DNA of 64,000 nt, taken from positions 1 to 64,000 of the forward strand of contig CAZSXT010000005.1 of NCBI GenBank assembly GCA_964611435.1, written 5' to 3'. The position numbers were made by a program, and so were the translations under genes. This stretch comes from JAYPHU01 sp964611435 (lineage in GTDB: Bacteria > Pseudomonadota > Alphaproteobacteria > Rhodospirillales > UBA2165). Shown in pieces: positions 26,140 through 34,430 of this stretch; position 1 is the first letter of the stretch; each line of letters opens with the position of its first letter. The notes under the pieces were generated by a model that searched no databases, was not told where the DNA came from, and was given only the letters and a program-made list of their open reading frames with translations.

Positions 26140-27237
26140 ATGAGCCTGTATAGCGATTCCGCTTATCCGGTCACGGATGAGATGGACAAGATTCACGAAG
26201 CCCAATTGAACCGGATGTTTGAGCCGGGCACCTGGGGCACCGGCGCGCAGCGTTTGGCTGTGGCGACCGCGGCGCGGGAGGCGGCCTATGAAGCCGGCAT
26301 TTTGGAAAAGCCCGACGACCCAGGTGCTTCGCCGACCGTGGAGTTGCCCGAGGTGGCGAAAAACTTCATCGCTAAGCTCGCGGTCTCGCCCAAGGATGTG
26401 CTGCAGGACACTTACCGGGAGGCCCATGAAGGTGGGCTCAGCGACGAGGAGTATGTCGAGATCGTCGGCGTTGTCTCGCGCATGGTCAACCTGGATGTAT
26501 TTGCCCGCGGTCTTGGTATTCCGCTCCGGCCTTTGCCCGAACCCAAGACCGGCGAACCCAGCCGGGAACGGCCCGAGGCGGCAATCCCGGAACTGGCGTT
26601 CGTGCCGACCATCCCAAACCCTCCGGAAGGCGGTCCGGCTGCCGATGAACTCTACGGTGGCCATCCAAAGCCGTATATCGTCCGGGGGATGAGCCTGGTG
26701 CCGCAGGAGGTGCGGGACCATATTGAGTTGGAAGAAGTCGGTTATCTGCCGCTTCGGCACATCCTCGAACCCCAGTTCCAACAGCATGATGGATTGACCC
26801 GCTCCCAGGCCGAGATCGTGGCTGGCAGGGTTTCGGCGCTCAACGAGTGTTTCTTCTGAACGGCCGGGCATGCCCGGTTCCTCCGTGAGAGTGGACGAGA
26901 CACAGACCTCAACATCAATGTGAAAGCCCTTGTTGATCCGAGCCTGGATACGGGTGTCCCCGGAGGGGATTTGTTGATGGCCTATTCCGACGCCATTGTC
27001 GGCAACGACCGGGCCGCGCTCGATAAAGCGCGGGAAGCACTGGCGGATGGATTAAGCCCGGCCACGGTGACCGGCGCCGCGGCGATTGCCGGCAACTTCT
27101 CCAAGAACGATCGGATCGCCAATGGATGTGGGATTCCCGTCGATCAAATGGTGCTGAAGGTTACGGAGGATATCCGAGAGGACCTGGGGCTTAACGATTT
27201 CCGCTCGGCGCAAAACACATTCAGGCACTATAGCTAG
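26140..27237 (+). CDS. AhpD-like (carboxymuconolactone decarboxylase/alkylhydroperoxidase-related) selenoprotein, TGA = Sec
   Basis: Read as one 365-residue protein with selenocysteine at codon 240 (TGA 26857-26859). Before the TGA the frame ends NECFF, after it the same frame continues TAGHARFLRESG and on to a stop at 27235-27237. The local motif is C237-F-F-U240-T-A-G-H244 with E225 twelve residues before the Cys; in AhpD the catalytic set is E118, C130, C133 and H137 with the same spacing, so Sec replaces the reactive second Cys. The helices before (TRSQAEIVAGRVSALNE) and after fit the AhpD fold. A SECIS-like hairpin follows the TGA. Start at 26140 has GGGGAG nine bases upstream. The protein is probably a cytoplasmic thiol peroxidase or thiol oxidoreductase. 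Conventional gene finding would split it in two. SelA/B/C/D genes are not in the window. Confidence 0.82.
26860..26899 (+). promoter_or_regulatory. Candidate bacterial SECIS hairpin
   Basis: Directly after the TGA the mRNA can form a stem with an 8-base apical loop GUGAGAGU (26885-26892). The upper stem UCC/GGA (26882-26884 with 26893-26895) is followed below by one C-C mismatch and then C-G, U-A and U-G pairs. The loop starts at base 26 after the TGA and its first base is G; known bacterial SECIS elements have the loop about 16-37 bases from the UGA with a G in the first loop positions. A perfect palindrome CCGGGCATGCCCGG (26864-26877) lies just before and may form or compete with the lower stem. 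Folding was done by eye. Confidence 0.6.
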
Positions 27238-27291
27238 GGTCCATCCCCCCGGATGGCACCGGCGGCTGTCGGACGAATGGTTCAATATTAG

Positions 27292-28023
27292 TCAAATGTG
27301 CTCCAGCTCTTCCGGCGGACACGGTCCGTGGGGCAAAGTGAGTCCGTGGGTGAATTCGGCAAACGTTTCCGGAAACAATTCCACCGGAAACCTCCCATCC
27401 GCAAAAGAATCCCGAGGCGCCGGGATATAAGTAATCGCCGGATGGGTGTCGATCAGGCGGTCTAATCTGTCCTGGGCGGACTTGCGCCGGGTGCTGGACC
27501 CTTCAATGGTCACTGCGATGAGGTTCCCGTCTACCCAATAGGCGATGTCCACATCCGCAAACTCGGCCTCCTCCGAATTCGCGCCGGGCAGCGGGATGCG
27601 CGCCTCCGGTAGGGGCAGCCAGGCCGAATAGAACCAGTCTTCGCGGGTGAACAAGTCTCCGTCTCGGCCCGTGTCCTGCCGCTGTGCGACGTCCAGGGCA
27701 AAATCCAAATAGGCATCGAGAAATTGACGGATCAACTTGGCGAACTGGGAGGCGTTGATGATGACCTTCTGGCGGCAGTTGTTGCGCATGGCCGCAGGCG
27801 TGTTTAACTCCGGCAGTAAATTCAACGGGATGGTGAGCCATCCGGGGCTGCACAGCCGAATGTTCGGCTGTGCTCTGGAAACCCGCGCATAATAAGGCGT
27901 GAGCGGGGGCGCCGCTTCATCTGTGGCCGCCTGACGCAGAATGGCTCCCGGGTTCGACGCCCGTCCATAGACAATCACCGTTTCCTTGGGCTTTCCAGTA
28001 TCCGAAGACGTCAAGACCTGCAT
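27292..28023 (-). CDS. Hypothetical protein
   Basis: A 243-residue protein from the ATG at 28023 (AGGAG five bases upstream). I do not recognise the family. It is soluble, without a signal peptide or membrane segment. Visible segments include RQKVIINASQFAKLIRQFLDAYLDFALDVAQRQD, a Trp-rich region EDWFYSAWLPLPEARIPLPG, and DVDIAYWVDGNLIAVTIEGSSTRRKSAQDRLDRLIDTHP, where the D-x-A-x(10)-I-E-x-x pattern faintly resembles a restriction-like nuclease core, though that is only a guess. It is convergent with the selenoprotein gene and divergent from the COG0523 GTPase. Confidence 0.6.
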   Translation of the reverse strand: MQVLTSSDTGKPKETVIVYGRASNPGAILRQAATDEAAPPLTPYYARVSRAQPNIRLCSPGWLTIPLNLLPELNTPAAMRNNCRQKVIINASQFAKLIRQFLDAYLDFALDVAQRQDTGRDGDLFTREDWFYSAWLPLPEARIPLPGANSEEAEFADVDIAYWVDGNLIAVTIEGSSTRRKSAQDRLDRLIDTHPAITYIPAPRDSFADGRFPVELFPETFAEFTHGLTLPHGPCPPEELEHI

Positions 28024-28056
28024 ACGACTCCTCAATTACGGCCGGAATTGGTTGCC

Positions 28057-28088
28057 GCAATGGATGACAATAAAGGGGCCGCACCCTA
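28057..28088 (+). repeat. 32-base dispersed intergenic repeat, copy 1
   Basis: This 32-base stretch matches 46710-46741 at 30 positions; the first 19 bases, GCAATGGATGACAATAAAG, are identical. Here it lies 43 bases upstream of the COG0523 GTPase start. It could be part of a promoter, a regulator site or a piece of a small repeat family; a weaker relative (GGGACAATAGGGGCC) occurs at about 39388-39402, also 40-60 bases before a gene start. Confidence 0.45.
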
Positions 28089-28130
28089 AGATGCAAACAC
28101 CCTGCACCGACTTTAATTGGAGAGACCCGC

Positions 28131-29171
28131 GTGTCACAACCCGCCGTGACAGAACCCGCCAATAGAATGCCGGTCGCCGTCATCAGCGGTTTTCTCGGCA
28201 GCGGCAAGACCACGCTGATCAATCATTTGGTCAAGCAGCCGGGTATGGAAGCGACGGCGCTGATCGTCAATGAGTTCGGCGAAATCGGGCTCGACCACGT
28301 ACTGGTGGATTCGGCGATCGAAAACACACTGCTGCTGGAAAGCGGTTGTATCTGCTGCTCGATCCGTGGCGATCTGGTGGACACGATCATCGATCTCTTC
28401 TCCAAGGCCGAATTGGATCAAATCCCCAAGTTCGACCGAATTATGATCGAGACCACGGGGCTTGCCGATCCGGCGCCTATTGTACAGAGCATCGAAAGTG
28501 AATTTGCGCTCAAGAACCGCTGTCAGCTGGATAGTGTTGTCACTGTTCTTGACGGGCGCCAGGGTGTGGCGCAATTGAAGCAACAGGATGAAGCCGTGAT
28601 GCAGGTCGCCCAGGCCGATATCGTTCTGGTCTCTAAATCCGATCTGCCGGACGCCGATGTAGAGGGGGTGTCGTTGGCGGCGAAGGCCATCAATCCCGTC
28701 GCCGAGATCAGGCCGATTGCCTACGGAGATGTGGAGCCTGACGCCCTATTCGGCCGGGAACAGAGATTGGTGCGGGCGCTGGCGGGCGATCATGATGACC
28801 ATCACCATCACCAACACGATCACGATCATGAACATGAACATCATCATGACCATGACGACGACGTCCGCCACGGCAATGTCTCGACCTGGTCGGTCAGCAG
28901 CAAGACGCCGTTGGATGAGGCCAAACTCCGGGATTGGCTGACCATGCTCTACACGTTACGACCGGCCAATATGCTGCGGCTCAAAGGATTGATCGGACTG
29001 GAAGGCCGGGATGCACCGGTACTGCTGCAGGCGGTGGGGCCGTCTTTCAGCCCGCCGGTTCAACTGGATGCATGGCCGGATGGTGAGGCGACATCTCGGC
29101 TGGTGCTGATCTTTAAGGATCTGCCGGCCGATGCCGTGGCCGCGAGTTTTCAGCGTCACGTGTTGCCCTAG
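28131..29171 (+). CDS. COG0523 (CobW/P47K-family) GTPase with His-rich metal-binding linker
   Basis: A 346-residue G3E-family P-loop GTPase, GTG start with GGAGAG upstream. Walker A is GFLGSGKTT (about residues 21-29); the metal motif C-x-C-C occurs as GCICCSIRGDL; Walker B/base region ETTGLADPAPI and SKSDLPDAD follow. Between the GTPase and the C-terminal CobW_C domain (from about residue 255) is a run of about 28 residues with 16 His and many Asp/Glu. These proteins are metallochaperones that insert or store Zn, Co, Ni or Fe. A 32-base repeat lies upstream; I see no clear Zur box. The AbrB permease follows. Confidence 0.9.
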   Translation: MSQPAVTEPANRMPVAVISGFLGSGKTTLINHLVKQPGMEATALIVNEFGEIGLDHVLVDSAIENTLLLESGCICCSIRGDLVDTIIDLFSKAELDQIPKFDRIMIETTGLADPAPIVQSIESEFALKNRCQLDSVVTVLDGRQGVAQLKQQDEAVMQVAQADIVLVSKSDLPDADVEGVSLAAKAINPVAEIRPIAYGDVEPDALFGREQRLVRALAGDHDDHHHHQHDHDHEHEHHHDHDDDVRHGNVSTWSVSSKTPLDEAKLRDWLTMLYTLRPANMLRLKGLIGLEGRDAPVLLQAVGPSFSPPVQLDAWPDGEATSRLVLIFKDLPADAVAASFQRHVLP

Positions 29172-29284
29172 GGTTTGGACTTTAGGGTTTTTACCGTAAG
29201 CGTCGGGCTTTCCAAACCGGGAAAAAGGGACTAACGAAGGCCTATGTACGTCCCGTCCGAAATAGAATTCCCAACGCCTCCTTC

Positions 29285-30346
29285 ATGAAAACACTATTAG
29301 CCGAGATGCGCGCAAAATGGCGCGCCATGGCGTTCACCTGGGCGCTGGGGATTTTCGGCGCGCTGTTGTTCAAGTCACTGAATTTTCCATTGCCCTGGGT
29401 CATCGGCCCGGTGTTTTTCATCACCATTACGGCCTTCATGGGCAAAGAGGTCTGGACGCCGCGCGTCTTCCGGGAGCCGAGCATCTTTGTACTGGGCGCT
29501 CTGTTCGGCACGTCCGTGAAGCCGGAGTTTTTGGATCATGTGGTCTCATGGCTGCCGAGCATGCTGATTGTGGTTCTGTATGTCGTGGTAACCACCATAT
29601 GTGTGGCGATCTACAATATGCGGGTCGGGAAATACGATTACGTAACAGCCACATTGGGCGCCGCGCCCGGCGGTTTGATTCCGATGACCTTGTTGTGTCA
29701 GCACTATGGCGGCAAGGATCAAGCCGTCGCCTTGATGCAAGGCGGCCGGCTGATCTGGACCGTTTTGGCCATCCCGATCGCGTTCCGGCTGCTCGCCGGA
29801 TACGAGCCGTCGGGCAATGCGGGGACCGGCGGCACGTTCGCGGAATTTGAATTGGCCGAGGCGCCCATCTATCTGGTGGCCTGCGCCGTCGGCTACGTTT
29901 TAGCGCGGTTGATGCGGCTGCCCACGCCGGCGCTGATGGGCCCCATGATCGTCATGGGGGTTCTGACGGTGCTGGACTACGTGCACTCCGAAATTCCCGA
30001 CCCGTTGGTGGCGGTTGCGCAATTGATGATCGGGATGGCGATCGCGGTCCGGTTCAACGGTTACAACTTCAAGAAAGTGGCGTTTGATATCAAGCATGCA
30101 ACCATTACGTCGTTTGCCATGATACTCGCCGCCTGCGCCTTCGCATGGATAACCAGCCAATTTACGGACATTCCGATCCGAGCCTTGATTCTGGGCTACG
30201 CACCCGGCGGTTTTGCCGAGATGGCCCTGATCGCGTTCGGTCTGGGGATCGATGTCAGCTTCGTCGTTTCTCACCAACTCATGCGATACGTATTTATCGT
30301 ATTGTCCTCCGGGCCGGTGATGGCTTGGCTGGCCCGCGGCAAATAA
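29285..30346 (+). CDS. AbrB-family (COG3180) membrane protein
   Basis: A 353-residue membrane protein with about 9-10 hydrophobic helices and two copies of the AbrB duplication domain. Family features are KSLNFPLPWVIGPVFF at the N-terminus, TATLGAAPGGLIPMTLLC and, in the second half, RLPTPALMGPMIV and LGYAPGGFAEMALIAFGLGIDVSFVVSHQLMR. The family is often mis-called ammonia monooxygenase; it is more likely a transporter of unknown substrate (the E. coli homolog AbrB regulates aidB expression). It follows the GTPase by 113 bases and has no clear ribosome binding site. Confidence 0.85.
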   Translation: MKTLLAEMRAKWRAMAFTWALGIFGALLFKSLNFPLPWVIGPVFFITITAFMGKEVWTPRVFREPSIFVLGALFGTSVKPEFLDHVVSWLPSMLIVVLYVVVTTICVAIYNMRVGKYDYVTATLGAAPGGLIPMTLLCQHYGGKDQAVALMQGGRLIWTVLAIPIAFRLLAGYEPSGNAGTGGTFAEFELAEAPIYLVACAVGYVLARLMRLPTPALMGPMIVMGVLTVLDYVHSEIPDPLVAVAQLMIGMAIAVRFNGYNFKKVAFDIKHATITSFAMILAACAFAWITSQFTDIPIRALILGYAPGGFAEMALIAFGLGIDVSFVVSHQLMRYVFIVLSSGPVMAWLARGK

Positions 30347-30387
30347 CGGGTTCGCGCTGTCCTGCCATTCCATGCTAAGCATCGGTC

Positions 30388-31134
30388 ATGTTTACGCCTG
30401 ATCCGCATCACTATGCCTATGAAGAGGTCGAGCCGACCGTGGAGAAACTGTTTCTTCAGTTTGCCCGGGCGGGCAAGACTGGTTCAGTCCTAGACGTGGG
30501 ATGCGGCAACGGTCTGCTGGGGGAATCTCTAAATAATGCCGGTCATTCGGTGACCGGCATTGATTCACATCCGGCGGCGGTGGCGAACGCACGTAACCGG
30601 ATTGGCGAGGTGATTGATGCCGACCTGACGGTTGTGCCGGAAACGCTGACGGGACGTCAATTCGACTATCTTCTGTTTGCTGATGTTCTGGAGCATGTGG
30701 CCGATCCTTTAGGCGTGTTGTCGGAATACCGCCCCCACTTAGATCCTGCGGGAAGGCTGGTTGTTTCACTGCCCAATGTGGCTGTGTGGGACAATCGCCT
30801 GCGTCTGCTGATGGGACGTTTCAACTATACGGATGCCGGGGTGATGGATCGGACCCATTTGCGATTTTTCACCTTCGCCTCCGCAAGACGGCTGGTAGAG
30901 ACAGCGGGGTATCAGATAGAGACAGTAACCCTGACTCCGGGTATCGTCCGGGCCTTTTTGCCGCTGATCAAATGGATGATGGGAAAATCTGGCGACGGCG
31001 GCGCACTGATGGACTCGCCGGCATATAAGTTCTATGCAAAATTCATCCTACCGCCCGAACGCCTGGTGGCGTCCCTGCTTAAAGGCTTGTTCGGTTTTCG
31101 AATTGTGATTGTCGCGCGGTGCGCTGGAGACTGA
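30388..31134 (+). CDS. Class I SAM-dependent methyltransferase
   Basis: A 248-residue methyltransferase of the UbiE/COQ5-like Methyltransf_11/23 type. Motif I is VLDVGCGNGLLGESL (about residues 34-48), the acidic end of strand 2 is GIDSHPAAV, and motif IV is FDYLLFADVLEHVADPLGVL. The C-terminal part (RTHLRFFTFASARRLVETAGYQ) is typical of methyltransferases next to glycosyltransferases in surface polysaccharide loci, and it abuts, tail to tail, a GT2-type gene. The C-terminal 60 residues carry a hydrophobic or amphipathic segment. Substrate unknown, perhaps a glycan or lipid-linked sugar. Confidence 0.85.
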   Translation: MFTPDPHHYAYEEVEPTVEKLFLQFARAGKTGSVLDVGCGNGLLGESLNNAGHSVTGIDSHPAAVANARNRIGEVIDADLTVVPETLTGRQFDYLLFADVLEHVADPLGVLSEYRPHLDPAGRLVVSLPNVAVWDNRLRLLMGRFNYTDAGVMDRTHLRFFTFASARRLVETAGYQIETVTLTPGIVRAFLPLIKWMMGKSGDGGALMDSPAYKFYAKFILPPERLVASLLKGLFGFRIVIVARCAGD

Positions 31135-31944
31135 TTAGCGGGCGTCTGTCAGGCGGACCAGCCGCTGATGATCCTTGATAACCAAGGACTTGTGCTTACG
31201 GGCAACCACACCTTCGCGGGCTAAACTGCCGATCGCGTCTGCGACGATGCCCTTTTCCGCGCCGACCCAGGACGCAATTTCCGAATGCGACGGAATATTG
31301 TTGATGATCCACGAACCGTCGCCTTCGGCATTGGGTTCAGAAATGCGGAGCAGTTCGAAATAGACCCGCTGGCGGGGTGTCATGGTGCTCAATGATGTGA
31401 CCCTGGTGGTCAGGGTCCGGATAAAACCGGCAAAGCGCTTCGGACAGTTCAACTCCGCCGGCAGGCCGGCGCGATAGGCGCGCATGCCGCTGTGCAGGTC
31501 CTTGATCCGGCGAAAGAACAACACCGACGCCATCCAGGCAAATCCCCAATTGGCCAGATAGTTCAGCCACGGCATCGCGACCGGCTTGCGGGACAGACGA
31601 TTGCCGTCCACCAGGTCAAAGTCATCTTCCAGCACCATCCTGGCCATCGGCTCGATCCGATCAACCGGATACGTGTCGTCGCAGTCGAGGGTCACCGTGA
31701 CCGCGCGCCCGCCGGCCCGCAGCGCCTTGTCCATGGCGGGCCCGTAGCCTTCGGGCGGGTACTGACGGATGACAGTGACGCCCATCTGCTCGGCAATCTC
31801 GGGCGTTTTATCGTCGCTTGAATCGACGATGATGATTTCGGCGGAGGGCAAGGCGGCCAGGATATCGCCGACCACCTTGCCAATGGCCCCCTCTTCGTTG
31901 CGGGTGATCATGGCGACGGTGATGTTCGTTCCGATATCGGTCAC
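31135..31944 (-). CDS. Fusion of a truncated GT2 glycosyltransferase with a Crp/Fnr-type HTH domain
   Basis: A 269-residue protein with two unrelated parts. Residues 7-160 are a dolichol-phosphate-mannose-synthase-like GT2 domain: AMITRNEEGAIGKVVGDIL, IIIVDSSDDKT, the metal-binding DCDDTYPVD (DxD) and DLHSGMRAYR. At about residue 165 the GT sequence ends and a Crp/Fnr C-terminal part begins: helix RFAGFIRTLTTRVTSLSTM, then MTPRQRVYFELLR, the HTH SHSEIASWVGAEKGIVADAIGSLAREGVV and a wing. The Crp cyclic-nucleotide domain is absent and the GT lacks its last third. The GTG start has GGAC upstream only. Either a true fusion or a deletion/assembly junction near 31449. Confidence 0.72.
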   Translation of the reverse strand: MTDIGTNITVAMITRNEEGAIGKVVGDILAALPSAEIIIVDSSDDKTPEIAEQMGVTVIRQYPPEGYGPAMDKALRAGGRAVTVTLDCDDTYPVDRIEPMARMVLEDDFDLVDGNRLSRKPVAMPWLNYLANWGFAWMASVLFFRRIKDLHSGMRAYRAGLPAELNCPKRFAGFIRTLTTRVTSLSTMTPRQRVYFELLRISEPNAEGDGSWIINNIPSHSEIASWVGAEKGIVADAIGSLAREGVVARKHKSLVIKDHQRLVRLTDAR

Positions 31945-32039
31945 GGGCGGTCCTTGGAAAGCGTTGGCGCGTCACTCTATCAACGGGGTTTCGGCGATTA
32001 AAGGCGGAAAGGCGGGAAACCGTATGCTATAGGGAAGTC

Positions 32040-33329
32040 ATGAAAATAGGCATCCTCGGTGGCGGGCTCAGCGGACTTGTTTTCGCGGGCGCGACCCGCC
32101 ACGACACAGAAATCCTGGAAGCGGACAGCCGTATCGGCGGCCACTGCCAAAGCCTGTTGATCGACGGCTATACCTTCGATGTCGGCGGGCCTCATATTCT
32201 ATTTTCGCGTAATCAGGAAATCCTGGACGCCATGCTGGAACGGCTCGGCGATAACGCGGAAAAACGCCGGCGGGCGAATGTCATCTATTTCGATGGGCGC
32301 TACGTCAAATACCCGTTCGAGAACGGACTTTATGATTTATCGCCGGACGACCGGTACGAGTGCCTGTATCACTATCTGAATAATGACCATCCCGAGCCCA
32401 CGAATTTCAAGGAATGGATCTATTACACATTCGGCACCGGCATCGCCGAGAAATACATGCTGCCCTACAATGAAAAAATCTGGAACATCGGCGCGGATCA
32501 AATGTCCATGGATTGGGTGGAGGGACGCGTGCCCAAGCCGCCGGTGGAAGATGTGATTAAGGCGCCGGTCGGTGTGGAGACCGAGGGCTATACTCACCAG
32601 CTCTATTTCTATTATCCAAGAACCGGCGGTATCGAGGCTCTGCCCAAGGCTTATGCCAAGGACACCGGCCCCGTGGAAACCGGCTTTCGGGTCAACGCGG
32701 TCACGCGGGATGGCGATGCGTGGATCGTCGGCGACGGGGCGCGGGAAAAACGCTATGAGAAATTGGTCTCTACCATTCCGGTTCAGGCGCTGCTCCGCGC
32801 GCTACCGGACGTGCCGGACGATGTTCTCCAAGCGCTGGAACGGCTCCGGTTCAATTCCCTGTCGCTGGTGATGATCGGTGCGCGCATTAGTGAGCCGCCA
32901 CCCTATACGGCGATCTATGTGCCCGAGACTCAGTACCTGTTCCACCGGCTGTCCTTCCCATTAAACTTTACCGATGAAGGTGCGCCGGCTGGGCACATGG
33001 CTGTGGCGGCGGAGATCACCACAAACGCTGGTGATGGCGTTCATGAGTTGGATGACGAGACCCTCATTCGCCGGACCGTGGACGGCCTGGCCGATATGAA
33101 CCTACTTGATCCGGACGCGGTGGCGTTCAGTCAGGTCTACCGGACCGAATACGCCTACGTGGTCCGCACTTTCGATTATGCGGAAAACTTGCGGTTGGCG
33201 CTGGATTATCTCGATGATTTAGGGATCGAAAGTTTGGGACGGAACGCCGAATTTGAATACATCAACATGGACGAGGCGGTGCGCCGGGGGCTAGCAATGG
33301 CTAAAAAATTGGACGCAGCAGCGATATGA
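32040..33329 (+). CDS. FAD-dependent amine-oxidase/UDP-galactopyranose-mutase-like protein
   Basis: A 429-residue flavoprotein. The Rossmann motif GILGGGLSGLVFAGA is at residues 3-17, followed by an FAD-ribose Glu in ILEADSRIGGHCQSLL and the histidine-containing DVGGPHILFSR. YVKYPFENGLYDL and YNEKIWN match the UDP-galactopyranose mutase-like branch (COG1232/COG1231) that occurs in glycan loci. It is divergent from the GT2/Crp fusion and near a methyltransferase, so a role in nucleotide-sugar or lipid-linked sugar modification is plausible. Identity as a true mutase cannot be claimed. Confidence 0.8.
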   Translation: MKIGILGGGLSGLVFAGATRHDTEILEADSRIGGHCQSLLIDGYTFDVGGPHILFSRNQEILDAMLERLGDNAEKRRRANVIYFDGRYVKYPFENGLYDLSPDDRYECLYHYLNNDHPEPTNFKEWIYYTFGTGIAEKYMLPYNEKIWNIGADQMSMDWVEGRVPKPPVEDVIKAPVGVETEGYTHQLYFYYPRTGGIEALPKAYAKDTGPVETGFRVNAVTRDGDAWIVGDGAREKRYEKLVSTIPVQALLRALPDVPDDVLQALERLRFNSLSLVMIGARISEPPPYTAIYVPETQYLFHRLSFPLNFTDEGAPAGHMAVAAEITTNAGDGVHELDDETLIRRTVDGLADMNLLDPDAVAFSQVYRTEYAYVVRTFDYAENLRLALDYLDDLGIESLGRNAEFEYINMDEAVRRGLAMAKKLDAAAI

Positions 33330-33364
33330 TCGGAATTTTGGCGAGTACGTGATAAAGAGATAAG

Positions 33365-33862
33365 TTAAGGCAGCACCGGTTTGAGCACGATCATCAGGAT
33401 CGCCGACAATGAAATTGCAACGCCGTAGGGCAGACCTTGCGGCGTTTTGTCGTTCCGGGGTTCGTTGTTGTCGCCTTTGGTCCCCCTTTTCCGGGTTGTC
33501 AGGGTGATGACCGCCAGCACGCCGCCCATAATGGCGGTCAAGATGACAAAGCCGGCAATGCCCACCGGTCCCATCCAAACACTGCAGGCCGGCAGCAGTT
33601 TAGCGTCGCCGCCGCCGATCATCCCACGTGCAAAAAGCAGGGCGCACACCGCTAACATGGCTAGACCGATCCCATAGCGGATGAGGATGTCAGATAGGTC
33701 CGAAGGACTAATGAGAGCTGCCGGCAATAGAGATGCGGCAATCACGACGGAGACCCAGTTGGGAATGATCCGCGATCGGATATCGCTATAGGCCCCGTAG
33801 AGGGCTGCGCCGGCGAAGGCCGCCACGCTTAACCAGTAGATGCTGCTTAGCAACGATTCCAT
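33365..33862 (-). CDS. Type IV prepilin peptidase A24 (CpaA/TadV-like)
   Basis: A 165-residue membrane aspartyl protease with about five to six hydrophobic segments. Both catalytic Asp motifs are present: YSDIRSRIIPNW (Asp about residue 27) and GGGDAKLLP (Asp about residue 90), the GxGD signature. It lacks the N-terminal methyltransferase domain, as CpaA/TadV do. It would process the Flp pilin encoded just upstream on the same strand (33995-34168). The rest of a tad/cpa secretion locus is not in this window. Confidence 0.88.
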   Translation of the reverse strand: MESLLSSIYWLSVAAFAGAALYGAYSDIRSRIIPNWVSVVIAASLLPAALISPSDLSDILIRYGIGLAMLAVCALLFARGMIGGGDAKLLPACSVWMGPVGIAGFVILTAIMGGVLAVITLTTRKRGTKGDNNEPRNDKTPQGLPYGVAISLSAILMIVLKPVLP

Positions 33863-33906
33863 CGCGGGTTATCCGGTTGTGACAGATTGTCGTAGCCCAA
33901 ACAAAA

Positions 33907-33940
33907 CAAGGCATGGAGAAGAAAACTTCTCCATGCCTTG
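33907..33940 (-). terminator. Rho-independent terminator after the Flp pilin gene
   Basis: A perfect 15-bp stem, CAAGGCATGGAGAAG paired with CTTCTCCATGCCTTG, with a 4-base loop, read on the minus strand and followed by TTTTGTTT. It lies 55 bases after the pilin stop and before the prepilin peptidase start, so most pilin transcripts would end here and only a fraction would run into the peptidase gene, a common expression ratio arrangement for pilins. Confidence 0.88.
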
Positions 33941-33994
33941 GATATAATTTTTCCGGAGCGGCGTTGAAGGCCGCCCGGACAACCCGTAATCAGA

Positions 33995-34168
33995 TTAGCG
34001 GTTGTCGGAAATATTATTAAACATGCTGCCGAGATCGGTACCGACCAGCGTAACGGCGGCGATGATCACAACGGCAATCAGTGCGGCAATCAGACCATAT
34101 TCAATGGCGGTCGCGCCGGATTCCTCTTTCCAGAGGGTTTTGGTGAATTTCGTCAGAGCTTTCATCAT
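33995..34168 (-). CDS. Flp-family type IVb pilin
   Basis: A 57-residue pilin precursor, start ATG at 34168 with AGGAG upstream (a second ATG follows immediately). The N-terminal basic leader MMKALTKFTKTLWKEESG ends at a prepilin peptidase site G/ATAIEYGL; after cleavage the mature pilin starts ATAIEYGLIAALIAVVIIAAV with the Glu at position 5 and Tyr at 6, the Flp signature. The C-terminal tail is short (GTDLGSMFNNISDNR). A strong terminator follows. Only pilin and peptidase are present here, so assembly genes must lie elsewhere. Confidence 0.93.
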   Translation of the reverse strand: MMKALTKFTKTLWKEESGATAIEYGLIAALIAVVIIAAVTLVGTDLGSMFNNISDNR

Positions 34169-34430
34169 TTTAGTACTCTCCTGAAGTTGCAGGATCCTAT
34201 CCGTTTCGAAATCGCGCCATCTAGGTGCTAGCTTCAAAGCGATACCGGGAAACCTGTGACCTTCTCCGACTTAACGGAAAATAACGTCGCAAAATTCAAT
34301 TATCAAGTCAAGTTAATCACTTGAGTATACACAATGCGGCTTGCACAGGATATTGATTTCAATAGGTAAACTTTGGGTAAACGCTGAAAAAAACGCCGAT
34401 TGCCCGTAGTCTGATAAGAACTGCCGGTTC

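Noticed and set aside
26857..26859. TGA as a simple nonsense mutation in the AhpD-like gene
   Set aside because: Position at the catalytic Cys of a C-x-x-C-x-x-x-H motif, plus the hairpin after it, fits Sec better than random mutation, though other nonsense codons in the window make this alternative worth testing.
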